Shown: positions 34,850-44,204 of the stretch, one piece after another
Layout of the letters: the number at the start of each line of letters is the position of its first letter
Numbering within the stretch: position 1 is the first letter of the stretch
Assembly: GCF_001612945.1 (NCBI RefSeq)
Contig: NZ_BDBK01000002.1
Location: 1,048,547 to 1,112,546, forward strand
From: Nocardia inohanensis NBRC 100128
Lineage (GTDB): Bacteria > Actinomycetota > Actinomycetes > Mycobacteriales > Mycobacteriaceae
Direction of reading: 5' to 3'
Length of the DNA: 64,000 nt
Made by a program: the position numbers and the translations under genes
The notes under the pieces: generated by a model
What the model saw: the letters and a program-made list of their open reading frames with translations, nothing else
Database searches by the model: none
What the model was told of the DNA's origin: nothing

Positions 34850-35875
34850 GTGAACCGTCGGATATTCACCCTGCTCGCCGCCCTGATCCCGATTCTCGCG
34901 CTCGGTATCGCGGGCAGCGTCGTCACCATCCCGTTCGTGGCGCTCGGACCTGGGCCGACGTTCAATACGCTGGGGTCGGTAGAGGGAAAACAGGTCGTCG
35001 AAGTGCAGAATGCGGCGGTCGATCCGACCACCGGAAATCTGAATATGACGACCGTCTCCGTTCGCGACGGGCTGAATATCTTCGAGGCATTCGGACTGTG
35101 GCTGGATGGCGATCACGGACTGGTGCCGCGCGCCGAGGTGTATCCGACCGGTGTGTCGCGTGACCAGATCGACAAGAACAATCAGCAGGAGTTCAAGGAT
35201 TCCGAAGACAATGCCGAACTCGCGGCCCTGCGCTATCTGAAAATGCCGACCGTGGTGAAGGTGCGCGCGGTGCTCGACGACGGACCCGCCAAGGATGTGC
35301 TGCGCAAGGGCGACGAATTGGTGAGCGTGGACGGCAAGCCGATCGCGACGGCCAAGGATGTGGTGGCGGCGGTGTCGACCGTGAAGCCGGGCACCACCAT
35401 CCCGGTGGTGTTCAAGCGCGACGGAGCGGAGCAGACCGCGGAGCTCACCCTCGCGCCCAAGCCGGAGGACGCGAACAAGGGCTACCTGGGCATCGCGCCG
35501 GGCGAGTTCGCCAGCGGGCCCATCCAGGTGGATTTCAACCTGGCCGAAATCGGCGGTCCGTCAGCCGGACTCATGTTCACCCTGGCCCTGATCGACAAGC
35601 TGACCCCCGGTGAGCTGTCGGGCGGCAAGTTCGTGGCGGGCACCGGGACCATCGACCCGGAGGGCAAGGTCGGCCCGATCGGCGGCATCCAGTACAAGAT
35701 GATCGCCGCGCGCGAAGCCGGCGCCGAGACCTTCATGGTCCCGGCCGCCAACTGCAACGAGGCCGTGCAGCGCACTCCCGACGGGCTGCGCCTGGTCAAG
35801 GTCGAAAACCTCGCGGGCGCAGTGCAATCGCTGGAGGACATCAACGCCGGAAAAGACACTCCCAGCTGCGGATAA
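34850..35875 (+). CDS. membrane-anchored PDZ-Lon-type protease (YlbL family)
   Basis: 341 aa. One N-terminal transmembrane segment (about 7-29) anchors it outside the membrane. A PDZ domain follows (VLDDGPAKDVLRKGDELVSV near 148), then a Lon-like proteolytic domain with catalytic Ser 238 in GGPSAGL and Lys 283 in GGIQYKM, a Ser-Lys dyad. Matches Rv3194c. The substrate is unknown; Gram-positive relatives process membrane or cell-envelope proteins. A TACCCT -10 box ends 7 nt before GTG 34850, so the mRNA may be leaderless. Confidence 0.88.
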   Translation: MNRRIFTLLAALIPILALGIAGSVVTIPFVALGPGPTFNTLGSVEGKQVVEVQNAAVDPTTGNLNMTTVSVRDGLNIFEAFGLWLDGDHGLVPRAEVYPTGVSRDQIDKNNQQEFKDSEDNAELAALRYLKMPTVVKVRAVLDDGPAKDVLRKGDELVSVDGKPIATAKDVVAAVSTVKPGTTIPVVFKRDGAEQTAELTLAPKPEDANKGYLGIAPGEFASGPIQVDFNLAEIGGPSAGLMFTLALIDKLTPGELSGGKFVAGTGTIDPEGKVGPIGGIQYKMIAAREAGAETFMVPAANCNEAVQRTPDGLRLVKVENLAGAVQSLEDINAGKDTPSCG

Positions 35876-35888
35876 CCCTCCCCTCGGC

Positions 35889-36494
35889 TCAGGCGAACTC
35901 GTCCGGATCGTTCTCCAGGGTCTGCTTGAGGGCCTCGACGAGATTGGGCGCCAGGTTCGGGGCGGTGCGCAGTTCGAGATCGCCGAAGGGATCTTCCTCG
36001 TCCTCGGTCGGCCGAACCTGAAGCAGCGACAGCGAAGTCCCGTCCCGCAGCACGCCCGCGAACAGGCGCGCGTCCCGGCGTTCCGGGTGCTCGGCCGCGG
36101 CTTGACGCCCGGCGCGGTCCGCCGCGTCGTCATCGGCGAGCAGCGGCGCGATGGCATCGTCGAGCGATTGTTCGGCGGTCGGCGGCAGCACCACGATCTG
36201 CTGTACGAGAACACAACCCTCGACCGAAGGCGGCCAGCTGGTGGTCGCCAGGTACTCCTCCATGGCGTGCCGGTCCACCGCGACATCGTCCGGGAACGGT
36301 TCCTGCGCAATGGGAGTCAGGGCGTTCTCGGCGTCGAGCTGATCCAGCAGCGAAGGCTCGGCCGCGACCAGGTCGGCCGTCGGTACCAGCGCAAACATCT
36401 GCGGCGCTCGTTCCCAGCCTTCACCGTCCACATACTCCGCGACTTCGCGGATACACCGGTACAGGGCCGACGCCGCCCACTGCTCAGGGTTCAC
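35889..36494 (-). CDS. conserved actinobacterial protein (PPA1328-like), unknown function
   Basis: 201 aa with no transmembrane segment or signal peptide. It contains ALYRCIREVAEYVDGEGWER, then FALVPTADLVAAEP and CVLVQQIVVLPP. These blocks fit the family annotated PPA1328, found next to UPF0182 and YlbL genes in actinobacteria; no biochemical role is known. GTG 36494 with AGGA 7 nt upstream is preferred over longer frames. It is convergent with the YlbL gene (13 bp apart) and divergent from the UPF0182 gene. Confidence 0.7.
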   Translation of the reverse strand: MNPEQWAASALYRCIREVAEYVDGEGWERAPQMFALVPTADLVAAEPSLLDQLDAENALTPIAQEPFPDDVAVDRHAMEEYLATTSWPPSVEGCVLVQQIVVLPPTAEQSLDDAIAPLLADDDAADRAGRQAAAEHPERRDARLFAGVLRDGTSLSLLQVRPTEDEEDPFGDLELRTAPNLAPNLVEALKQTLENDPDEFA

Positions 36495-36708
36495 CCGACA
36501 ATCCTCGCATCGTGCCCAGTCCCGCTTGCCGCGGCCCTGCGCGGAGGGCCGCGGCCGGAGAGTTCCCCCTCCCTGGGCTCTAATTCCGGGCGTTTTACGT
36601 AGAGTGGGGCGCGAACGGTCCCGTGGGACCGAACTCATCATCGGACTGCGGCGCACCGGCCGGTCTCTTCCCGGCGCGGGCGTCGCCGGACCCTGGGAGA
36701 GTGGCATC

Positions 36709-39699
36709 GTGGGCATGCGCCCCCCGACCGGCTTACCTTCGTTGTCGCGACGCAGCCGTGTGCTGTTGGTGACGGCCTTGGCCTTGGCGGCTCTGTTACT
36801 GGTCGGGCCTCGGCTCACCGACGCCTATACGAATTGGCTCTGGTTCGGGGAGGTGGGTTTCCGCGGTGTCTACCACACGGTCCTGCTGACCCGGATCCTG
36901 TTGTTCGTGATCGTCACCGGGGTGGTGGCGGCCATCATCTGGGTGGCGCTGCTGCTGGCGTACCGCTCGCGTCCGGTCTTCGTGCCGGCCAGCGGTCCCG
37001 GCGATCCGATCGCCCGCTACCGCACCACGGTGATGAGCCGGCTGCGCCTGTTCGGTCTCGGCATCCCGCTGCTGATCGGCGTGCTGTCGGGGCTGGTGGC
37101 GCAGTCGAGCTGGGTCACGGTGCAGATGTTCCTGCACGGCGGCTCTTTCGGCGTGAAGGATCCGCAGTTCAATATCGACGTCGGCTTCTACGCCTTCGAT
37201 CTGCCGTTCTACCGCATGGTGCTGAACTGGCTGTTCGTCGCCGTGGTGATCGCCTTCTTCGCGAACCTGGTGACGCACTACGTGTTCGGCGGGCTGCGGC
37301 TGGCCGGGCGCGAGGGCACGCTGAGCAATTCGGCGCGCATCCAGCTGGCGGTGCTGGCGGGACTGTTCGTGCTGCTCAAGGCGATCGCGTACTGGTTCGA
37401 CCGGTACGCGCTGCTGTCGAGTACGCGTAAGGAGCCGACCTTCACCGGTGGCTCCTACACCGATATCAACGCGGTGCTGCCCGCCAAGCTGATCCTGCTC
37501 TCCATCGCGGTGATCTGCGCCATCGCCTTCTTCGCCGGGATCGTGCTGCGCGACTTGCGGATTCCGGCCATGGCGGCGGTGCTGCTGGTGCTGTCCTCGG
37601 TGCTGGTCGGCGCGGTCTGGCCGCTGCTGGTGGAGCAGTTCTCGGTGCGCCCGAACGCGGCCACCAAGGAAACCACCTATATCGAGCGCAATATCGCCGC
37701 GACCCGGGACGCCTACGGGATCACCTCCGACAAGGTGACCTATGTGGACTATCCGGGCGTGGCCACCAAGGATCCGTCGACGGTGACGGCCGACCAGCAG
37801 ACCATCAAGAACATCCGGCTGCTGGATCCGAACCTGCTGACGCCCACCTTCATTCAGCGCAATCAGCAGCTCCAGAACTTCTACGGCTTCCCCGATCCGC
37901 TGGACATCGACCGCTACACGGTGAACGGCGAGATCGGCGACTACGTGGTGGCGGCGCGTGAACTCCAGCCGCAGAACCTGGCCGACAACCAGAAGGACTG
38001 GATCAACCAGCACACCGTGTACACGCACGGCAACGGTTTCGTCGCCTCCCCGGCCAATCGGGTGAATGTGGCCCCGCCCAAGGACACTCAGGCCGCGCAG
38101 GCGGCGGCGGGCAGCGACTCCGGCGGCGGCTACGGCTACCCGGTGTTCAATGTCGGCGATCTGTCCACGGTCAGTGACCTGTTCACGCCCAAGGACAAGC
38201 AGGCCATCCCGGTCGACAATCCGCGCATCTACTTCGGTGAGCTGATCTCCAAGGGCGAGTCCGATTACGCCATCGTCGGCGCGAATGGCCAGCCCCCGCG
38301 CGAGTACGACCGGCCGGACGGGGACAACCAGCAGTACACCTACACCGGTGCGGGCGGTGTGTCGCTGGGCAATTGGTTCAACCGGTTCGCCTTCGCGGCC
38401 AAGTACGCCGAGCGCAACATCCTGTTCTCGGGGGCCATCGGCTCGGATTCGAAGATCATCTTCAATCGCAATCCGCGCGAGCGCGTCTCGCAGGTGGCAC
38501 CCTGGCTGACCGCCGACGGCGATGTCTATCCGGCCGTGGTGGACAAGAAGATCGTCTGGATCGTCGACGCCTACACCACCCTCGACAGCTACCCGTACGC
38601 TCAGCGCACCTCGCTGGACGGCGTGGTCGAGGACAGCATCGACCAGACCACCGGCCGGCTGGTGCCGCGCAAGGAGGTCTCCTACATCCGCAACTCGGTG
38701 AAGGCGACCGTCGATGCCTACGACGGCACCGTCAAGCTGTACCAGGTGGATCAGACCGATCCGGTGCTGAAGGCGTGGATGGGCGTGTTCCCGAACGCGG
38801 TGCAGCCGGAGAGCGCCATCAGCCCGGATCTGCGGGCGCACTTCCGCTACCCCGAGGATCTGTTCAAGGTGCAGCGCGAGATGCTGGCCAAGTACCACGT
38901 GGACGATCCGCGAGAGTTCTTCACCAACAACGCCTTCTGGTCGGTGCCCAATGATCCGACCCAGGAGGGTGCGGCCGCGGGCGCCCATCAGCCGCCGTAC
39001 TACCAGCTGATCGGTGATCCCAAGTCCGGCAGGTCCGCGTTCACCCTGACCAGCGTCATGGTCGGTTACAAGCGGAACTTCCTGTCCGCCTACATCCAGG
39101 CGCATTCCGATCCGGACAACTACGGCAAGTTGACGGTGTTGAAGCTGCCCGCTGATTCACAGACGCCGGGCCCGGGCCAGACCCAGACCTCGATGACGAC
39201 CAACGATGAAGTGTCCAGGGACCGGAACCTGTTGACCGGCGGCAATGTCAACAAGATCAAATACGGCAACCTGCTGACGCTGCCGGTCGGCGACGGCGGC
39301 ATCCTCTATATCGAACCCTGGTATCTGGAGCGCAATACCGCCGGCACCAACGCCCCGTCCTTCCCGCAGCTGGTGAAGGTCCTGGCCAGCTATCGCGACA
39401 AGGTCGGCTACGGCTCGACGGTCGAGGAGGCGCTCAACAAAGTGCTCCCCGGAACCGGTAGTGCCGCAACCAATCAACCGGGTCAGCAAACCCAGCCCCC
39501 GGCCAATCAGGGCACCGCGCCACCGAACCAAGGCACCACCCCGCCGGCCAGCACCGGCCGGGACGCCGCCGTCAAGCAACTCGACGACGCCCTCAAAGCG
39601 GTGAACGCCGCTCAGAAGTCCGGTGACCTCGGTCAACTGGGCAAGGCTCTCGAACAGTTGCAGGCGGCAGTGGACGCCTACAGCAAGTCCGGCGGCTAA
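36709..39699 (+). CDS. UPF0182-family large membrane protein
   Basis: 996 aa. Seven hydrophobic helices occupy residues ~20-310, beginning RVLLVTALALAALLLVGPRL and followed by DAYTNWLWFGEVGFRGVY, the UPF0182 signature. A large extracytoplasmic domain follows, then a Pro/Gln-rich linker (NQGTAPPNQGTTPP) and a short helical tail (VKQLDDALKAVNAAQKSGD). Function unknown; the mycobacterial homologue is Rv3193c. GTG 36709 follows GGGAGA at 8 nt; ATG 36715 is possible. A strong terminator lies 17 bp after the stop. Confidence 0.88.
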   Translation: MGMRPPTGLPSLSRRSRVLLVTALALAALLLVGPRLTDAYTNWLWFGEVGFRGVYHTVLLTRILLFVIVTGVVAAIIWVALLLAYRSRPVFVPASGPGDPIARYRTTVMSRLRLFGLGIPLLIGVLSGLVAQSSWVTVQMFLHGGSFGVKDPQFNIDVGFYAFDLPFYRMVLNWLFVAVVIAFFANLVTHYVFGGLRLAGREGTLSNSARIQLAVLAGLFVLLKAIAYWFDRYALLSSTRKEPTFTGGSYTDINAVLPAKLILLSIAVICAIAFFAGIVLRDLRIPAMAAVLLVLSSVLVGAVWPLLVEQFSVRPNAATKETTYIERNIAATRDAYGITSDKVTYVDYPGVATKDPSTVTADQQTIKNIRLLDPNLLTPTFIQRNQQLQNFYGFPDPLDIDRYTVNGEIGDYVVAARELQPQNLADNQKDWINQHTVYTHGNGFVASPANRVNVAPPKDTQAAQAAAGSDSGGGYGYPVFNVGDLSTVSDLFTPKDKQAIPVDNPRIYFGELISKGESDYAIVGANGQPPREYDRPDGDNQQYTYTGAGGVSLGNWFNRFAFAAKYAERNILFSGAIGSDSKIIFNRNPRERVSQVAPWLTADGDVYPAVVDKKIVWIVDAYTTLDSYPYAQRTSLDGVVEDSIDQTTGRLVPRKEVSYIRNSVKATVDAYDGTVKLYQVDQTDPVLKAWMGVFPNAVQPESAISPDLRAHFRYPEDLFKVQREMLAKYHVDDPREFFTNNAFWSVPNDPTQEGAAAGAHQPPYYQLIGDPKSGRSAFTLTSVMVGYKRNFLSAYIQAHSDPDNYGKLTVLKLPADSQTPGPGQTQTSMTTNDEVSRDRNLLTGGNVNKIKYGNLLTLPVGDGGILYIEPWYLERNTAGTNAPSFPQLVKVLASYRDKVGYGSTVEEALNKVLPGTGSAATNQPGQQTQPPANQGTAPPNQGTTPPASTGRDAAVKQLDDALKAVNAAQKSGDLGQLGKALEQLQAAVDAYSKSGG

Positions 39700-39715
39700 C
39701 CGCATCCGATCGCGC

Positions 39716-39751
39716 GAAGGCGCTGCCGTCCCCCGGGGCGGCAGCGCCTTC
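39716..39751 (+). terminator. intrinsic terminator after the UPF0182 gene
   Basis: GAAGGCGCTGCCG and CGGCAGCGCCTTC form a 13-bp stem, followed by GTCGTTT. The left arm AAGGCGCTGCCGTC is repeated exactly at 40779-40792, on the other side of the NmrA-like gene. Confidence 0.85.
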
Positions 39752-39880
39752 GTCGTTTCCGGAACCCTTTGCCGCCGTGCCCTTTTCTGTCGGAAAGCTC
39801 CGGAAAGACCCGCCTCGTTGGAGGATTGACGCGGCTTTCCTCCGGAAGATGGTCAGGTTCGCGCGCTGATCGCAGGCTGG

Positions 39881-39896
39881 TCGGTAGGAATACCGA
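39881..39896. promoter_or_regulatory. inverted repeat upstream of the NmrA-like gene
   Basis: TCGGTAGGAATACCGA has perfect 6-bp arms around GGAA. It ends 15 bp before the start codon, overlapping the expected transcript start. A repressor such as a HxlR or TetR protein is likely; none is adjacent. Confidence 0.45.
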
Positions 39897-39911
39897 TCCA
39901 GAGGAGTACCA

Positions 39912-40760
39912 ATGATTCTCGTGACCGGGGCAACCGGGACCGTCGGCCGCGCCGTGATCGATCGGCTGCTCGAACAGGGTGCGCCGATCCGAGCGCTGGC
40001 CCGCCGGCCCGCGAACCTGCCCGAGGGCGTCGAGATCGTGCCGGGTGATCTCGGCGAGCCCGCCGATGTCGCCGCCGCACTCGACGGGGTGGAGCAGGTG
40101 TTCCTGCTCTCGTCCGGACCTCACCTCGCCGAGTACGACGCGAATGTCGCGACAGCGGCGGCGGCCGCGGGCGTGCGGCACATCGTGAAGTTGTCCTCCG
40201 GGCGCGCAGGTGACGCCACCGCCTCGGATCCGATTCCGCGCTGGCATCGCGATGGTGAGGTGGCGGTGCGCGGCTGCGGGGTGCCGTGGACGATATTGCG
40301 GCCCTTGGGTTTCATGTCCAATGCTCTGCACTGGGCCGGCAGTATCCGCGGCGACGGGACCGTGCGCGCGCCGTTCGGGCAGGGCCGCATCGCGGTGGTC
40401 GATCCGGACGATATCGCCGCCGTCGCGGTGCGAGTGCTGACCGAGCCGGGGCACGCGGGGCGGATCTATCCGCTGAGTGGTCCGCGCGCACTTTCGCCGG
40501 GGGAGCAGACCGAGATCCTGGCGGCGGTGCTCGGCCGTCCGCTGCGCTTTGTCGAGACCACCCCGGAGGCGGCCCGCGAGTCGCTGCTGTCCTACGGCGT
40601 GGAACCCGAAATGGCCGCGGCCATCATGGCTTTGCGCGCCACCGCGCTGGAGTCCTTCACCTCGGTCGTGCATCCGGAGGTGGAGCTGATCACCGGACGC
40701 CCGGCGCGCGACTTCCGGGACTGGGTGCGGGCGCATCGCACCGAGTTCGCCGCGGCCTGA
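39912..40760 (+). CDS. NAD(P)-binding NmrA/SDR-a-family protein
   Basis: 282 aa, Rossmann fold. The N-terminus MILVTGATGTVGRAVIDRLL has the TGxxGxxG cofactor motif; VFLLSSG and the absence of a YxxxK pair suggest the NmrA-like atypical SDR group (quinone-reductase-like or redox-sensing proteins). Such genes are often induced by electrophiles. GAGGAG lies 6 nt before the ATG. The gene is flanked on both sides by hairpin terminators with identical arms and has a 6-bp-arm palindrome in its promoter region. Confidence 0.8.
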   Translation: MILVTGATGTVGRAVIDRLLEQGAPIRALARRPANLPEGVEIVPGDLGEPADVAAALDGVEQVFLLSSGPHLAEYDANVATAAAAAGVRHIVKLSSGRAGDATASDPIPRWHRDGEVAVRGCGVPWTILRPLGFMSNALHWAGSIRGDGTVRAPFGQGRIAVVDPDDIAAVAVRVLTEPGHAGRIYPLSGPRALSPGEQTEILAAVLGRPLRFVETTPEAARESLLSYGVEPEMAAAIMALRATALESFTSVVHPEVELITGRPARDFRDWVRAHRTEFAAA

Positions 40761-40777
40761 GCGGGTTCGGATGAACC

Positions 40778-40813
40778 AAAGGCGCTGCCGTCGACATTGA
40801 CGGCAGCGCCTTT
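40778..40813. terminator. bidirectional terminator between the NmrA-like gene and rpf
   Basis: AAAGGCGCTGCCGTC and GACGGCAGCGCCTTT form a perfect 15-bp stem with a 6-nt loop between two convergent genes. Flanking A and T runs are short. Confidence 0.85.
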
Positions 40814-40846
40814 CGCTACTTCCGGTATGGGGAAGGAGTTTTCGGG

Positions 40847-41518
<672 letters not shown>

Positions 41519-41660
41519 TCAGACGATAACGACTGGATCTCGGCAGATCACGTCTTGATAACTTCAGAATTGCATGAAGCGAATGATGATAAAAACGCCG
41601 TTGATGCAGGTTGGCTATGCTGGAATTGCGTAATCCGAACGGTCTGTTATACCCCCGTGA

Positions 41661-41676
41661 TGTGATCCAACTCACT
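41661..41676. promoter_or_regulatory. CRP-like binding site upstream of rpf
   Basis: TGTGATCCAACTCACT differs at one base from the mycobacterial CRP consensus TGTGANNNNNNTCACA. A -10-like TATAAC for rpf (minus strand, 41646-41651) lies beside it. M. tuberculosis CRP (Rv3676) is known to control rpfA. A further inverted pair, TGAAAATGTG (41678-41687) and CACATTTTCA (41747-41756), lies upstream. No gene is seen between 41480 and 41873. Confidence 0.5.
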
Positions 41677-41873
41677 GTGAAAATGTGGCACCAGTCACGT
41701 TTTCGCGCGGATTTTTGGTCGACGCGCGCGTGAAGTGCCTCTGATTCACATTTTCATCGGCTGGCCGGATCGACCATGATCGCGGCCGGACATCTCGTCA
41801 CACCGCCGAGAACAGCGTCTGACCAGCCGATTTGGTTCCCTCTCCAACCCGTGTGTAATGTTGTGTTCACCGA

Positions 41874-41947
41874 CGCGGGGTGGAGCAGCTCGGTAGCTCG
41901 CTGGGCTCATAACCCAGAGGTCGCAGGTTCAAATCCTGTCCCCGCTA
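41874..41947 (+). tRNA. initiator tRNA-fMet (CAT), copy 1
   Basis: 74 nt without CCA. Anticodon CAT is at 41908-41910. Initiator features are present: position 1 C cannot pair with T72, the anticodon stem has three GC pairs (GGG/CCC), and pair 11-24 is A-T. The body is identical to the copies at 48570 and 49446. Confidence 0.95.
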
Positions 41948-41956
41948 CTAACGAAG

Positions 41957-41988
41957 TGGCCCCGGAACCAATGTTCCGGGGCCATTTT
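41957..41988 (+). terminator. terminator of tRNA-fMet copy 1
   Basis: TGGCCCCGGAAC and GTTCCGGGGCCA form a perfect 12-bp stem around CAAT, followed by TTTT. Confidence 0.9.
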
Positions 41989-42007
41989 CGTATTTCCAGC
42001 AAACCGC

Positions 42008-43060
42008 TCAGCCGTGAATCAGATCGAGCAGCCGGCGCAGCGTGATCAACTGCTCCTCGAACGGCGTCTCCAGCTTCGCCAGCAAAGTCGAGATCCCGGC
42101 GGCCCGGTATCCCTCGATCCGGCTCGCGATGGCCTCTTCCGTACCGACCAGATTGGTGTGGCTGCCGAGCTCGAGCGGCACCGCCCGCCGGGCCTCCTCG
42201 CGATTGCCGGACGCCCAGAGCTCGGCCACCCGCTCCACCGCGGGTCCGTAGCCGAGCCGGGTGAAAGCCTCGTTGTAGAAGTTGCGACCGGCGGCGCCCA
42301 TCGCCCCGATGGTGAACGCGTAGCCCTCGGCGTGGCGGCGTACCCGTTGCGCCGCATCGGCTTCGTCCTCGGCGAACTCGACGGCCACCGGTGCGACCAG
42401 ATCCAGGTCGGCGAGACTGCGCCCGGCCGATTCCGCGCCCTCGCGCAGCGGGTCCAGGAACACCCCGGCGGCCTCGGGAACGAAGGCATTGCCCAGCCAG
42501 CCGTCCGCGGCCGCACCGGTGAGGCGCAGGTTCGCCGGGCCCATCGCGGCTACGTAGACCGGCACCTCACGCGGCGCGACCAGCGGTCGCAACGCACGTC
42601 CGGCACTGTCGGGCAGCGGCAGCGTGTAGACCTCGCCGTCGTATTCGAGCGGTTCGCCGCGACCGATCAATCGCAGGATCTCGATGGTTTCGCGAGTGGT
42701 GGCCACCGGCTTGCGGAACCGCACGCCGTGCCAGCCCTCCATCACCCGCGGCCCGGAGACGCCGATGCCGAGCCGGAACCGCCCACCGGAGAGCTCCTGC
42801 AAGCTCAATGCCGAGGTGGCCAGCAGCGCGGGGGAGCGTGAGCCCAGCTGCACGACGAAGGTGCCCAGGCCGATCGAGGTGGTCTTGGCGGCCAGGTAGG
42901 CGAGACCGGTGAGAGCGTCGTAACCCCACACCTCCGGTACCCACAGCGAGGCGACGCCGAGTTGCTCGGCCTCCATCGCGAAATCCGCCGCGCCGGGCAG
43001 GCGGGGTTCGATGGCGACGCCGACTTGCAGCGGTTTTCGTGCGGAATCCGATGCGACCAT
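42008..43060 (-). CDS. LLM-class F420-dependent oxidoreductase
   Basis: 350 aa, TIM-barrel luciferase-like fold: LQVGVAIEPRLPGAADFAME, SLWVPEVWGYDALTGLAYLA, IGLGTFVVQLGSRSPALLA, ELSGGRFRLGIGVSGPRV. The pattern is that of F420-dependent enzymes of mycobacteria and nocardiae; the substrate is unknown. On the minus strand TATAAC lies 7 nt before ATG 43060, so its mRNA may be leaderless. Divergent from the SRPBCC gene at 43115, with an inverted repeat between them. Confidence 0.85.
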   Translation of the reverse strand: MVASDSARKPLQVGVAIEPRLPGAADFAMEAEQLGVASLWVPEVWGYDALTGLAYLAAKTTSIGLGTFVVQLGSRSPALLATSALSLQELSGGRFRLGIGVSGPRVMEGWHGVRFRKPVATTRETIEILRLIGRGEPLEYDGEVYTLPLPDSAGRALRPLVAPREVPVYVAAMGPANLRLTGAAADGWLGNAFVPEAAGVFLDPLREGAESAGRSLADLDLVAPVAVEFAEDEADAAQRVRRHAEGYAFTIGAMGAAGRNFYNEAFTRLGYGPAVERVAELWASGNREEARRAVPLELGSHTNLVGTEEAIASRIEGYRAAGISTLLAKLETPFEEQLITLRRLLDLIHG

Positions 43061-43063
43061 GGA

Positions 43064-43081
43064 CTATGTTATAGATCATAG
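43064..43081. promoter_or_regulatory. inverted repeat between divergent LLM and SRPBCC genes
   Basis: CTATG and CATAG flank 8 bp and overlap the TATAAC -10-like box of the LLM gene. The TetR gene two positions downstream is the natural candidate to bind here. Confidence 0.4.
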
Positions 43082-43114
43082 AAACCGTTGTTGGGAACCC
43101 CGAAAGGTTTCACC

Positions 43115-43612
43115 GTGCGTTATCGCGATCAACCGACCGTCGAAGTCTCCGAACGCGTCGCCTGCACCGCCGCGCAGGCGTGGGCGCTGGTCACCGACAT
43201 CACGCTGCCGTCCCGGGTCTCCGAGGAACTGGCCGCGGTGGAGTGGGTCGGCGACTCGGACCGGGTCGCGGTCGGCGCGCGCTTCCGGGGCACCAATCGG
43301 CATGACGCCCTGGGCGCTTGGAGCACCGTGTGCGAGGTGATCGAGGTGGAGCCGGAGCGGCGCTGGGTGTGGGCGGTGCAGGGGCCCGAAGGCGTCAGCG
43401 CCACCTGGGGATTCGAGCTCGATCCGGCCAGCTCCGGGGTGATCGTGCGGCAGTGGGGCCGGATGGGCCCGGGACCCTCGGGCCTGAACGCGGCCATCAC
43501 CGCCATGCCCGAGAAAGAGGCCCGCATCGTCGCCAATCGCCTGGTCGAGTGGGAACGCAATATGCGGGCCAATCTCGCTGCCGTGAAGGCGGCGCTGGAA
43601 GCAGAGGCGTAG
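43115..43612 (+). CDS. SRPBCC-family protein
   Basis: 165 aa. RVACTAAQAWALVTDITLPS followed by WVGDSDRVAVGARFRGTNRH and the tryptophan-rich VWAVQGPEGVSATWGFEL fit the polyketide-cyclase/dehydrase-2 type of SRPBCC proteins. Ligand or substrate unknown. GAAAGG lies 7 nt before GTG 43115. It precedes a TetR gene by 2 bp, so the pair is probably co-transcribed, with the TetR protein controlling this divergent region. Confidence 0.75.
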   Translation: MRYRDQPTVEVSERVACTAAQAWALVTDITLPSRVSEELAAVEWVGDSDRVAVGARFRGTNRHDALGAWSTVCEVIEVEPERRWVWAVQGPEGVSATWGFELDPASSGVIVRQWGRMGPGPSGLNAAITAMPEKEARIVANRLVEWERNMRANLAAVKAALEAEA

Positions 43613-43614
43613 CC

Positions 43615-44193
43615 GTGGCGGAGCGCGGTGCGACCAAACGCAAGATGCTGCTCGGCGGTGTGGAGCTGCTGCGCGAACGCGGTTCGGCGGGCGTCACCAT
43701 CGATGCGATGCTGGCGCGCACCGGTGCGCCGCGCGGGTCGGTGTACCACCACTTTCCCGGTGGCCGCCGGCAATTGCTGAGCGAGAGCCTGGAATTGGCC
43801 GCCGATGCCATCGCCGCCATCATCGAACAGCCGGGCGCTCCCGCCCAGACCATGCACCGGCTCGTCGAATTCTGGCGAAAACTGCTGCAAGGCGCGGACT
43901 TCCAGGCGGTCTGCCCGGCCGTCGCGGTCGCGGTCGGCGGCACCGACGACGATCGCGCCCTGCACCCCGGGGTCGCCGCCGTCATCGCCCGCTGGCGCGC
44001 CGCCCTCGTCGCCTCGCTCACCGCGTCCGGCGTTCCCGCCGCCCGCGCGCAAAGCCTTGCCACCCTGTCGCTTTCGGCGATCGAAGGCGCGATCGTGCTG
44101 TGCCGGGTCGAGCGTTCCCTGCAACCCCTCGACCAGGTCGCCGCCGAATTGGAGCCGCTGCTGGTCGCGGCGGCGGGCGGCCCGAGTGACTAG
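43615..44193 (+). CDS. TetR-family transcriptional regulator
   Basis: 192 aa. The N-terminal helix-turn-helix is TKRKMLLGGVELLRERGSAG, then IDAMLARTGAPRGSVYHHFP. The C-terminal part resembles the LmrA/YxaF-like subgroup (ADFQAVCPAVAVAVGG). The gene follows the SRPBCC gene by 2 bp and probably acts on the divergent promoter at 43064. The inducing ligand is unknown. Its stop codon TAG forms part of a -10-like TAGCGT for the next gene. Confidence 0.85.
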   Translation: MAERGATKRKMLLGGVELLRERGSAGVTIDAMLARTGAPRGSVYHHFPGGRRQLLSESLELAADAIAAIIEQPGAPAQTMHRLVEFWRKLLQGADFQAVCPAVAVAVGGTDDDRALHPGVAAVIARWRAALVASLTASGVPAARAQSLATLSLSAIEGAIVLCRVERSLQPLDQVAAELEPLLVAAAGGPSD

Positions 44194-44204
44194 CGTTGAC
44201 ACCC

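Noticed and set aside
36796..39105. Minus-strand frame of 769 codons opposite the UPF0182 gene
   Set aside because: Shadow frame of a well-recognised membrane protein gene.
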